A DNA stretch of 64,000 nucleotides from contig NC_135071.1 in the NCBI RefSeq assembly GCF_051401765.1, forward strand, positions 15,664,961-15,728,960. The letters are read 5' to 3'. The stretch is from Calliopsis andreniformis (lineage: Eukaryota > Arthropoda > Insecta > Hymenoptera > Andrenidae). The stretch's first letter is position 1. Each line of letters begins with the position of its first letter. Below are positions 12,714 to 24,300 of the stretch, piece after piece. The position numbers and the translations under genes are program-made. The notes below the pieces were generated by a model. It saw nothing but the letters and a program-made list of their open reading frames with translations, searched no databases and had not been told where the DNA came from.

Positions 12714-15700
12714 TGTATAAACAGTATAGGTTCGAGAAACTCCTCCTTAATCTTCCACCCAATGACTCAGAACTCAGCACCTACCCACTAAAGTTACTCC
12801 TAAAGTTACTCCTATACTTAAGACACTCTAACAATAAAAAATACCACAAAATTCTAAAACAGGTCCCAGGAGAATTGACCAACGCCCTCTGCCCTATCAA
12901 AGACCCCTTAACCCAAGACTACCACCTTGGCGCCAACTTTTGTCTCTGCCTTCCCAGAGATCCCAGCAGCCAGAAAAGATAGGAAACAGAGAGGTACGGT
13001 GTGGTACAATGGTGAGATACGGTTGTCGCGTCATTACCCCGACAACGCCGACGACGAACACGACGCAGACAACCGACGTCGCGCACTTTGTCAACTTTGT
13101 ATATCAATCAACCCTGGGCGGTAATGTTCCCGGGACATGCCGAACAGTCGATAAAGGACATCGATGCATGGAGGCGCAGAGCAGCCGATGAGCCGAGTTC
13201 AGAGATAAACTCGGGACGCCTCGTGCGCGCTCTTCCTCCTCTTGGATTTTATTTTGCGAATTGATACGGAACCACCGAGTAGTCGTGTAATGGGGTATCG
13301 ATATTGGAGCGGGAATTGCGGCACTGGAGTGTGAAAAGGAGCGGTGTCTGGTAGTACTTGGTGACAGGGAAATGATTAGTAATTACAGTGAAGAAGACTA
13401 GAGACTTTTTATAGAAAATTTAATTAGGTAGTAGAGGGTATTTCGAAATATATAGTAAAACAAAAGGAATAATTTTGTATGTCAAACCGTCTCGGTTTTA
13501 TTTTCGTGACAGTCTATACGTTTCTGACTACATAATTCTTAGTTTTAATGATGATTAATTATTTGGGATATGTCTCGTTCGAATAAACGATTGGATAAAT
13601 GAATATTGAAATTTTTTACTGATTTTCTATTCGAGACTTTTCCCCAGATTTAATAGAGTACTAGGCTTGGTATATAGTATGCAGGTGTTAGAAAGGTCAC
13701 ATAGGAACAAGAAAAAACAACACTTGAGTTTTTACACGGTAATAAACTTTACAGCAGAATCGACCGAGAACCACCTGGTATGGTCCCTCGCGTTTTTCAA
13801 TCATTTCCCCTCTGTTATGTACTTTGAAATAGACTGCTATTAAACTCCGAGGTCGAGCATTACCTGAACGCGTCAGTTTGATTTCGGTAGTGGAAGTGTG
13901 AAGATCGTTGTCGTACTTCTTACACCTGTTACAGTAAAATATCGATACCTGAGTGATGTGGATAATAAAGTTCAGTGTCGTCTTCGATATAAAACAGTGA
14001 TTGAATTTATTGATTAAATTATCAGTCTACCGTATTCCACTAAACAAGAAATAAACCTGCTAAATGGATCTACTAGTCAGAGGAAACTTAAATCATGTAT
14101 GTACCATATTTTCAAATCTTTTACATTTTTACATTTCTTTTCGTTCCTCTTAAATCTCGAAAGAATACATATACATGTACAGAAAAAATAGAACACCCTC
14201 AAACTTTTCCTCCTCCCATGCGAATATCTCCACATAGCACACTCACAAGCAACCCCGTGGTGTGCACGATGGGTGCAGGATACAGACGAGGTGGGGGATG
14301 GCAGAGGGGCTTTGGTATCTCGAACAGTGCGCGCCGATTAATAACGAGCAGTCGTTACGGGAGATAAGGAAGTGCTGCGTCCTCTACCCCTCTTATTTCA
14401 CTCGTTTCGCGGGGCCAGAGCCGTGAAAGAACCGAGCCGCGAGCAGATACGTGTAGGTGTGCTCTGTGCTCACCGATTTCCATACAGGGACCCCTTTCCC
14501 TGTGTGCGCGTGTACGCTCTCGCTGAGAGCACGAGAGATCGTCGATAAGCTCGCGTAAATTTTGACGATCGTTAGGGTAGGGAAAGCATCGTGGCCAATT
14601 TACTTTTTTAGATCACGCTTCGACACGACGCGGGCAGACACTCTGCGTCGCGGGTGTACCTTGACGATTTATTGCGTCAGGTGCAACGGTGGGCCGAGTT
14701 GCATCTTGCGCGGTATCGAGATCGCTGGTACAGTGCCCCTTAACGTTACCTTCTTAATTCGAGAAATTAATGGACCCTGATGAATCTGCTGATTTCTGAG
14801 GATCGATGAGAGAGAGAGAGAGAGAAGAAGTTAAGGGTAGGAGAAATTTATTCCTGGGACATTGAGCTTTTGGTGGCCCTTTCTTGCTTTCTCTTTTGTC
14901 TTGTGAAAGTTTTACTGTGGGTTTTTGATTATTGGTTAAACACAGAAAGCAGTTTATAATTATCAAACACGAAAATATTTTAGAGATAGTCTTTTGTAAT
15001 TTCAGAAATATTATTTATTTATCTACTGGACAGAGAAGTGTGTGAAAAGGTATTATTATTTTATTATAGAGGGAGTTTCATTCTCACTACTATTGAATAA
15101 TAAATCCCATTTATCTCATTTTTTATGAACACTAGCGTTGTCTAAAATTAAGTCTCTTTTCTGGGTCTCCCCTTCTCTTTCTTTCCACTTGCTTCGCGCC
15201 ACCATTTCCGTATCGACTCGTGATACCAGAGAAATCGGCAATGTATGTGTATGTGCGTCTCGCCTTTCGTACACAGGATGATTTATTATTTTTATCTCAC
15301 CACCGTTCCTCGCCCGGGCTACCGCGAAGAAAGAGGCGCTGAGGGGGTGAAGCTGGGGGATGGAAAAGGATGTCCTGATCGGGGAGGATCATTTTGCCCA
15401 ATGAAATTCGAAACTAGCGGCTGAATTTGTTACACACAGGTAGAGCAGCTTCAATACTCTCAATTTTTAATATTAAATCGTGTTTATCGATAGAGCATTG
15501 AAAAGGGAAAAACTTGACAATTCCTTTTCATAAATTATGTAAAAGAATGTCATAATTTTATCAAGCTAGAGAAAGGATCCATTGCAAATATTGACACACG
15601 TATAATTTGATCTTAATTTCAGGAAATTAGAATCCCTGTGGCTAGGGTGAACAGTCCTTTTCAAGAGTATTAGGATATCTACTATCTTCAATGAACTTTT

Positions 15701-15778
15701 ATTTTTTAATATAAATCCTAAAAGATTACAAATATTGATGGGTGATTCTGCAATCTAAAATAAGACGAGATTTCATTG
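12714..15778. other. Gene-free intronic segment
   Basis: No supported gene. AT-rich and GC-rich blocks alternate. The only low-complexity item of note is a short GA run near 14806-14826. Open frames at 12897-13191 overlap on both strands and look like chance frames. Confidence 0.5.
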
Positions 15779-16023
15779 TGTCTGACTTGGTACTTGTTCT
15801 ACTAATTTTTCTGTGTCTGACTTGGGACCTATTCTACTGATTTGTCTGTGTCTGTCTCAGGCCTCATTCTACTTACTTCTCCGTGTCTAACTTAAAATTT
15901 ATTTTGCTGATTTTCCTGTGACTGATTCAGGACTTATTCTACTGACTTTACTATGTCTGACTCGAGACTTATTCTACTGTTTCACTATGTTTTGAGATAT
16001 ATTCTACTCATTCCTGATTTTAG
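15779..16023 (+). repeat. 35-bp minisatellite, about seven copies
   Basis: Units begin at 15779, 15814, 15849, 15884, 15919, 15954 and 15989, exactly 35 bp apart. The unit approximates TGTCTGACTTGGGACTTATT, then CTACTG and a T-rich tail of about nine bases. Copies have diverged by substitution but almost no indels, and the last is the most eroded. The first 26 bases of the unit also form the arms of the hairpin elements at 27914, 28053 and 29481. It is not a CRISPR array because there are no variable spacers. Confidence 0.85.
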
Positions 16024-16407
16024 AAATATATTTTTCCAAATCCATATGAAGTTACTGAGCAAGTGTCCTAATACTGTTATAGGGGGTGTATATCTGTAAA
16101 AAGCAGTGAATTGTTAACCCCTCCATATAACAATATCCCTTCACCAGTAATTCAAGCAGCCTAAAAAAAATTCCTAACACCATGTATTAATCAAAATTCA
16201 AGAATAACAAGCCTCAAAGGCATCCTTAACAATCCACCAAAGAAAAACACCTCGTTCTGGGGCTAGTCTGGGCAGGAAATACTGCTCAGTTCGCGGAAGC
16301 TGTAATCGGTCGGAATCGCGAGTCGACGGGGGCGGTTTAAGCGCGATCGCGACGCATTAGCCCCCTCCCTAGGCAGGGAGAACGTACGGTGGCGTGCAAA
16401 ACTGGCC

Positions 16408-16866
16408 GATAAGTCGTCGACGGTCGTCGATTCGACTTGGGGGTGGGTCGTACGGTTATCTTCAGACGTTGTTCCAGTCTCTCGCTAACTAACGGGCTCG
16501 ATGAAAAGCTCGTCGAGCGAGGGACGTCCCTCGAACGTATTTTTCCGCGGTCTGCCTGGGGAAGGGAGCCACTCGTTGAAATCGCCGCGATAACGCGCGA
16601 AATAAAACCGTTTTATTAAGGTTCATTTATTAAAATCGCGGGCGAGATCTCGGCCATTCCGCGAACGGGGCGAATTAAGGGAACGAGCCTGGGATAAGAG
16701 TGAGCCAGGAAGGATCCGTGAAATTATGTGACGTCGACCGGTATCAATAATCGATTAATATCGCCGGTTAAATACGATCCCAGCGTCGCTGGACGATAAG
16801 TGGTCGATAAACGTTAGGGGTGGTCGCGGTGTCGTTAACTAACGACTCGATGAAAACCTCGTTTGA
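16408..16866. repeat. Diverged duplicated module with GATA-like words
   Basis: The phrase TAACTAACG, then CTCGATGAAAA and CTCGT, occurs near 16485-16515 and again near 16835-16864 with only a few mismatches. Upstream of each copy is CGATAAGT(C/G)GTCGA, near 16408 and 16793, followed by a GGGGTGG word. The ordered reuse suggests an old tandem duplication of roughly 350-390 bp, or a homotypic regulatory module. No coding frame is supported. Confidence 0.4.
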
Positions 16867-18271
16867 GCTTCCGACCAGATAGGGCTCTAGATAGATATTC
16901 GAGAGGGGCAGGGGGCCTTGTGACTGTCGCTAAATTCTCCAATTGATTGCTAAGAAATTACCTGGGAATGTGAGACTGCTGACGAGCACCCCTTCCCATC
17001 GCTATTTTCAAGATAAACTGGGAATTTTCGGTGTGGAGTTACTGAAGTACTCCAGGGAAGAGTTTCGAAGGAAAATCTGAAGTCTGTCTGTGGTTAGGGT
17101 AATTACAAGGAATTGGAAAATGAGGTCAGTGTTTTCTAGATTAATAAAATATACTATGGTGCATAAGTATTTAAGCATTTTCACATTATTGAAAATGTAT
17201 GAAATATTCGCAGTCTCATATTTATACTAAGTGATATTAAATATTACTCTCATCAGTGTTTGTAAACCTTATATAATCGTCTGAGATGAGGTTTGTAGCC
17301 GAAACTATATTATAGAACAGCAGAAGTCGAACCCCGTCCACAGCGTCCTCCATCTGAAAAAAATTGAAGCGATCGGCTCGTTACGAGTAATCAATAACCG
17401 ATACATTATTGGGTAGGCCAGTGGTAAGGGGGTGGAAAGCATAGGGGAGGGGCTAGCAGCTCATCTCCGTGGCAGCAGGAGGGAGGAACTCTCCTGTTGG
17501 ACGGGGGATGTTCGGGGGTTCCGATTTACACAAGTATATTGAATTTATTGAGATGAGCCTAGGGATAGCGGCCAGGAGGATATTAGCTGCCTACCAACCG
17601 CCCCGACGCGACGTTTCATACGATCCGTCCTTCCCCCCTTTGCGCTTCAGCCCCACCAGTGCGAGCTTCTCACCCCCAGCCAACCCCATACGCCTTCTCT
17701 CGACGCTCACCGTCGGCTACGTCGTCCTCCGCGCATTTATTAAGATCGCGGTGCTGATTTATGCCAGCCGATAGCTGGCGACCGTCCTCGGGGGTGGGTT
17801 TCAATGCGATTCAAAGCAAATCTAATATCGACTGGGGCTTCGATTATCGAGACCAGGTCGTCGCGGAGGATCCTCGATGGAGGCTGGGCGAATTATGCTC
17901 GGGGGAGGTTCACTTATCGTGAGATATAATGGATGGGGGTTGAAACCATTTTTGGGTAATTGGAATGCTTGTAATTGCGTTGAATATTAATTCATGGCAG
18001 TAGAATTTTAATTCAATCTGTTAGTTAATTGGTTTATTATAGTGCTTCTGTTCTGTAGAATTGTGTACAGTATAACGAGTAGTGTGGATTTCATTAAGTT
18101 TATTTCAGACATAGTCACCCATATTGGAATATTAAAAGCTCCATTTTAGTCTTACTTTATTTCTAATGGAAATTGTAGGCTTTGTCAAAAGGTATTTTAG
18201 AGCAATGAAGGGTAGCATTATAAGGATGCTACTTCTTCACCAAATACTAAGTCCCCTCATTTTATTATACC
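16867..18271. other. Gene-free intronic segment before the ratchet site
   Basis: No supported gene. The open frame at 17469-17774 lacks a recognisable domain. The last 200 bp before the candidate splice site become AT-rich, as expected upstream of a 3' splice site. Confidence 0.5.
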
Positions 18272-18304
18272 TACTAACAAATTTATTTTTTGTTTCAGGT
18301 AAGT
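18272..18304 (+). promoter_or_regulatory. Candidate recursive-splice (ratchet) site
   Basis: The order of elements matches the recursive-splice consensus. A perfect TACTAAC branch-point word lies at 18272-18278. A T-rich tract without any AG follows, then TTTCAG ending at 18298, and immediately GTAAGTA from 18299. The 3' splice site is therefore fused to a strong 5' splice site at a zero-length exon. Ratchet sites of this form split very long insect introns into sequentially removed pieces. I looked through the 56-kb gene-free segment for AG followed directly by a GTAAG- or GTGAG-type donor and found no other case with a pyrimidine tract. Use in vivo is inferred. Confidence 0.6.
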
Positions 18305-18391
18305 ACCAATCACATTACAAGGCTAAGGCCACTGCCAATTCAAAGAACGATTCTCCAAAACAGCCCCTAGCGGAGGGAACTCAGCTCCACT
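18299..18391 (+). CDS. ush: Candidate 93-nt cassette (RS) exon of ush, phase 1-1
   Basis: The interval starts right after TTTCAG and ends at CACT followed by GTAAGTTA, a strong second 5' splice site at 18392. It is 93 nt (31 codons) and is open in the phase-1 frame. Translation gives a hydrophilic, Lys/Ser/Ala-rich segment beginning GKYQSHYKAKA and ending AEGTQLH plus one base. The next coding exon at 56449 also starts in phase 1, so inclusion would keep the downstream frame. In recursive splicing such an exon is usually skipped because the regenerated 5' site at its start is used. It could equally be a genuine alternative exon. No family similarity is recognised in the 31 residues. Confidence 0.35.
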
Positions 18392-18397
18392 GTAAGT

Positions 18398-21300
18398 TAA
18401 CTTAGCAGTTTCGTCTCGAAAATCCCTAAATATCAAGGGATCGATTCTCCAATAGTGGCACATTCTTCGAGAATAGTCATCGCGTAGCAATTTCGCCAGA
18501 TTTTATCTGAGATTTTTCGAAACGCGGGTGCACCGAGCGCGAGACGTCGACGTCGCGACGATCCTCGAGGGTAATCATTGGCGACAGGCTGAGAAGTCCT
18601 GCGGATCCTGCGGCTCCGCGAGAGAGATCCTGGCTGTCCTTATCTTCGGCGACCAGCCGTAGGTTCTACAACTTAACCCTTCCAAGGCAACACAGCCCAG
18701 AGATTACCTTTGCAACCCCGTTCTCGGCGTCCCTCTCTTTCCCATCTCTGGATCTTTCCAACCGGAAACGTTCCACTTTTCACCCCCGAACTTTGGTGGC
18801 TCCCAGAGATTTCGATGACGTGATGCAGGGTGACTCGTGGATTCGTTTTAATTCGGGGGGATAATATTGTTGCTTTTGTCCTTTTATCTGTGCCATTGTG
18901 GGGCTTGAAAATTATTGTTAGAGCATACATTGTTCTAATATTAGAAGAGAAAGGTGAGAATGAGGTTGTGATTTGACTTGATTTTATAAATTTAAGTGTG
19001 ACTGAGAATTGTCGCTGAGGACTTCCAAGGGAAGTTTAACATTATTGGTTGGGGGTTAAGTTTCCATGAAGGAAAGAATGTTTAGTAAAAGTGGTTAATT
19101 TTGGGTAGTGAACAGTCTTCAAATTTAAAAATTTAGAGAGTAGAATATTTGAATATTTGAATATTTGAAAATTTGAAAATTTGAAAATTTGAAAATTTGA
19201 ATATTTGAATATTTGAAAATTTGAGTACTTAAATATTTGAAGCTAAACATTAAGAAATTGGAATACTTGAAAACTACAATATTTGAATTCACAATTAAAA
19301 ATAAACACAAGGTGATTAATTGTCATCAGTTTTGTAGATTCCATATTTCTCATAATAATATCCAAAATATTTGGGAGGGTTGATACCGAGCCATTTAAAT
19401 CATCCCTTGAAAAGTGAATATTTCCGAGAAAGATATCGTCTGTGAGGCGAAGTACGATAGGGATCGAAATAAATTCCGGTCGCCCAGGCAAACATATTTT
19501 TCCCCGCGTCTGAAACGAGGGATGCGTGCGTGATTGAAAAGAAGCCTGGGTGACAAGGAGCTGCCTGGGCCCGATAAGCCCCAGGATAAGGCAGTATTGA
19601 CGAATATGAATACGAAAATGGGGTGGAAAAAATTTCTGCGATCTCATCCCTCTTCTTTCTGCACCACAGAATGATGCAACTCCTTTTCCAACGAAACATC
19701 ACTATGCTAGTCATAGAACATGTATAACTTTTAGTGACCCTAACAGAAAAAAAGAAAAATAGAAAATGCTCTACAAGAGATAGAAAATATTATAACTACT
19801 CCCTCTTACATCTTATATTTGCTATACATGTCTTTAAAACTCCGCTAATTTTCTCCATTCTCTGCACCCTTCAATTGCCTCTCACAACCCCCTCACAAAC
19901 ACAGACAAGAAACTCAGGAAGTGGGACGCGCGAAAACTATCGAAATCTTCACCTGAAAAGGGAAGGAGAGTCTTCCCAAAGTCTCACTAAGCTCCCATCC
20001 CACCCCCAGCCTCGTCTCGCAGCAGCGAAGACGAGGGCTCGAAGATTCGGACGCGCGGGGGGTGGTATTTAGATATTCTAATGGCCGCCTGATAACAAGA
20101 CGCCACGGCACGCGAGATAAAGACGACGCCTCCGTCGAGGACGCGACGCTGCGCGTCGCTGATAACGCCGCAGCTCCGCTCGTTGTTTACGTGTACGAGG
20201 CTACATGCACGTAAGGTGTATCGCTCTCGTTGTTGTGCGCGTGCACGCGTGCATTCAGCCGCGGCCACGATTATTGGTGCAGCGAATATTAATGAAATGA
20301 TTATGGCACCGGCACCGAAAAAGCCGTCGCCAGGGAGGGATGACGTCTTTATCTCGGTAAGCTCACCCTACGTCTCTAAGAAGATTAGAAAGATTCGTTG
20401 TGGGTTGGGTAATATGCGATAAAAAGCTAATTATGAGTGAAATCTCGTAGATTAAAAGTAGCAGGATTCTGCGTGGATTTTATTCTATTCTATTTACTAA
20501 AATTTCGTGTTTCTTTTAAATAACAGTGTGTGAATATTCTAAAGATACTAAGAATAGTTATAACCATATTAGGAATAAAGAATTTAATTCGTATCTAAAT
20601 ATTCTTATAGATAAAAATTATTGTCCATAATTCTAAGAATAATTAGAATTAATAATTAGAAATATATATTCTTAGAATTCTTAGAATTTTCAATTACACT
20701 TATTTTTGAGAATCACACTTCGCTGGCGAATCTCCCTAGATTAATGCAAAGCGCGAGTTCTGTTTCGACCAATACGATCGATCGTCTCGGAAGAAAGTCT
20801 TGAATTAAAGTTTCACGACTAACAGGAGACTGGCTAATGTCTAGGGGGTCATCGTGAAGAGGGCACAGAACGGGAGTGAAGAGGAAAGAAAAAGCCCACG
20901 GCCCTCGGGTAATGGCTTCTGGCTGATAACGATTTTAATGGTTCGTTTAGCGTTCAAACGGTTGTTAACTGTCGTCGTGTGTACGCGGACAACGCGTTTA
21001 CATGCATATACACTCGAGGAAATTTTATGTTCCGCTTACGCGATGCGGGACGACACGCCAACACCCTTTCGCATTAAATCGTTCCTGGACTTGGTATCAG
21101 AAACATCCTGATGATAGTCGAAACATTTAATAAATTATTTCGAACGGCCGCGCTCGGGAGTAGGGCAAAGTGTGGATCCTCTCGAAATCCTCTCTGCTCC
21201 TCTGTTAGATAACAGCGAAGGAGTTGTGGATTTTATTGTTTCCCTCTTTTATGTTCGAAATAAGACTAAAGGATTCAGAGTATCCTTTTGTGGTTTATTG

Positions 21301-24300
21301 ACTTGTCGGGACAGTTTAGAAGCTTCTTGTCTGAACGATCGTGAGGATACCCCTTTCTGTAAACTAAAACTGACACAAGATCCTATTATTTCAACTTAAG
21401 AACGTGGTGTTAAATGTACGTCCCAAAATATAGTCTACGAAATGAAATAAAAATTGAAAACCTGAACTTACCACAGTTTCTCTACGTGAGTGTTATATGT
21501 GCCACCAAAAACTGTCTAAAAATCCAAAAAATCCATAGCTCCACGCACCACACACCCCCGACTGCCCCAGAGCTCGCTTCTCAAGTCAAGAAGCACCCAG
21601 GCAGCGATAGGGATCCTGAAGTCGCGTAGTCGCGATAGCGATCGTAAACTCAGCTATCTGGTCCGACTTTTCCAGCCATTCCGGTGTCCCTTATCTCCTC
21701 GACGCGCGAGGGAACCGCCTATCGGGCTCAGACAGCGCGAGGGAGACAGAGAGAGGAGAGAAATAGCAGAGCAGAGCGTCTCGTCTCTGATTACCAATAG
21801 CGATGGTCCACCCGCGATCCAGTTACCAGCGCGTATCCGCTGGAGTCACGAGTCAGGCGGAAACCGGACGCGCAGGATCCGTGGCCTCCTCCACGACAAA
21901 AGGACTGGGCTAGAGCCTCTCTCGCGGTGCACACCCACGTGCACCGTGCACACGCTCCGCGGAATAAAGTCGTGGCGAGGAACGTGTTGAGCGTTATCCA
22001 GCGGCTCGGTGTCCGGCCGTAGATATGTTAATCAGCGCTCTCGGTGGTGGTGCTGGCGCGAGAACCGATCCTCGCTGCGCAGGGACGATAGAGTTGCGTG
22101 CCGGGCATCCCGAACTTCGCTGGCTATAATTATAAATCAGCACCTCCCCCTATGCTAATGCCACCGTCTCGCGCGCAATGTTACTCGCGACTCCTTTCGG
22201 CGTGTGCTTGCGTCACCAACTTCAATTATATTCGCGGTAGGACACTCTGGGAGCTGAGACGCTGTGCTGCTGTGTGGACATTAAGGAGGTGAAGAGGTGG
22301 TTGAGTAGTTTGGAGATTTTCTTTTTATTGGGGGGTTGGAAGAGTTGAGAAGGGTTTGGAAGAATTGAGAGTGGGTTGAGAGAGTTGAGAGGAATATGTT
22401 TTAATGGTCGAGGTTAGTTAGTGACTTAGGACTAAAGGGAATCTTCTAATTTGAGGAGGCTTGAAGTGTAGATAGGTCTTCTTTAAAGAAGCGAAAGAAA
22501 AAGAAGTCTATTCTTTTAGATTGCAAATTATGGGTGAGAACTTAGAACCCAGGACCTTCAAATTTGATTTCAAACAAAAACTTCAGTCCCCCCAAAGGAA
22601 CTGAAGATTCCACCACCTTCTACATTCCAAAAACCTCAATCCCTTGAACCAGCACAGAAAATCCCAATCAAAACTACACAGTCACTTGAACTCCCCGCAT
22701 GAAGTGGACACAACTATCCCCTACCCAAATCAGAAAATCCTTCACACCTCCTCCCTTCCATCCAATACCCTATTCCGAGATCCATTTCCGCAGTCAGCTG
22801 ATCGCCGGCTCCCAAGGAGCCCAAAGAGGGCCAAATCCATCGAAAGCCATTTTCAGCTACTGAATCGTGCAGCCTAACGCGCCCCCCTCCCGGAATATGG
22901 AAACAAATAATCCAGGGTGAAGAGGGGTGGTAGGGTTGAAATGCAGAAGCGCTCGCGCGGAAAGCGGTCCTCGAAGATCCACGAGCTGCGAGCCGAGCCG
23001 TGAGCGAGAAGGATCGAAGGAGGGTGTGGGTGAAAAGGGGGAGGATAGAGAGACAGACAGAGGCAGGCTAGGAAGAGAGATGGTATCGGTGCCATATTAG
23101 AGGAAGTTATAAATCGCTGCGAATCTAAAATTGATCTTTTCTGCAGCGGCTCGGAGAGCGAGCGGGACGGTTCCCGGTGTCTGCGTCGCTCCGCGCGCAT
23201 ACGCTCCGGTAAGACGTTCTCGCTCGCACCAGCGGGGAGCAAGGAGCGAGAAAGGGCCGCGTGGGCGTTCTACGCGCCAGGATGTCGGGGCGGTAGTCAC
23301 CTATCGAGAAGAGCCTCCGCGAGATATATCGATTGCGACGCGTCTGCGAGTTTGAGATAAGCCCGATTCGCATAGCTTCGGCTGTCGAGCCACCCCTACG
23401 CTTACGCCCCTCTTCGACACCTCCCAAGCGGACCCCAAGTCGAGCGGAGATCGTCGTGATGCCCGAGCATCGTCTGATTACGATTCAAAGGGAATTGGAG
23501 CGTTTGTGAGTTTTTGGAGTAGAACCTGCTGCCTACTTTGGGGTAGTTCAGTGGAAGGGTGGAGAGTCTGGGTTTGTGTGCCTTGAGCGGCTTGGTTGAG
23601 TAGCTTGGAGGCGGGTAGTTAGTGGAAGGGAGTAATAGAGTCGTTCCTTGGAATAAGGTTTGTTCTTTCGTTGAGGAGGGGTTGTGTACCTTCTTCCTGC
23701 AAATATTGAAATAGGAATCGATTTTGGAAGTCTGATCTCGTTGTATAGATGTGATGTGAGAGTATGAGTGATCTTTAGGTTCTTTGAGAGATTGTAGGGT
23801 TAAACTACTGTGCATTGCATCGCTCTGTAAGGGAGTTTTCTGGTCTTCATTAGGACCCTTGATGTCAATTTTAATGGGAACTAAAATTTGAAATATAGAA
23901 GACGTAGAATCTAGAGGAACTTGGAACCTAGAAGAACTTGAAACCTAAAGCATTAGGCCAATTAAAAGATCCTCCTCCTCAATTTAAATTTCCCTACACC
24001 CCCTTCGAACTCTGTATCCTTTCCAGAACATGACACCCTCGCCAAAGAAAAACAATAGCCCCAGCACTTTACATGTAAAAGCAAATATCTTCCCCAACAT
24101 GAATCTCTCATCTAACAAGAACGAACTCAGTCGTCAAAGTTAAGATCTATCACTGATTCGCAAAAAGAAGCACTAAAAACAGAGGAATGGGCAAGCAGGG
24201 AGAGAAGAAGACAGAGAGTGGCAATTCTTATCGCTATCGAGCATCATCGTAATCTCGTGACAAAGAGTTTCATTCGAAAGGAACATAGCGGGGACGAGGG

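Noticed and set aside
15779..16023. Considered as a CRISPR array
   Set aside because: Units are contiguous, diverged and without unique spacers, and the genome is eukaryotic.
24188..24250. ATG followed by GKQGEKK codons, considered as the missing NuRD-motif exon
   Set aside because: It lacks the consecutive arginines of the RRKQ motif, and the frame reaches a stop with no donor in phase 1.
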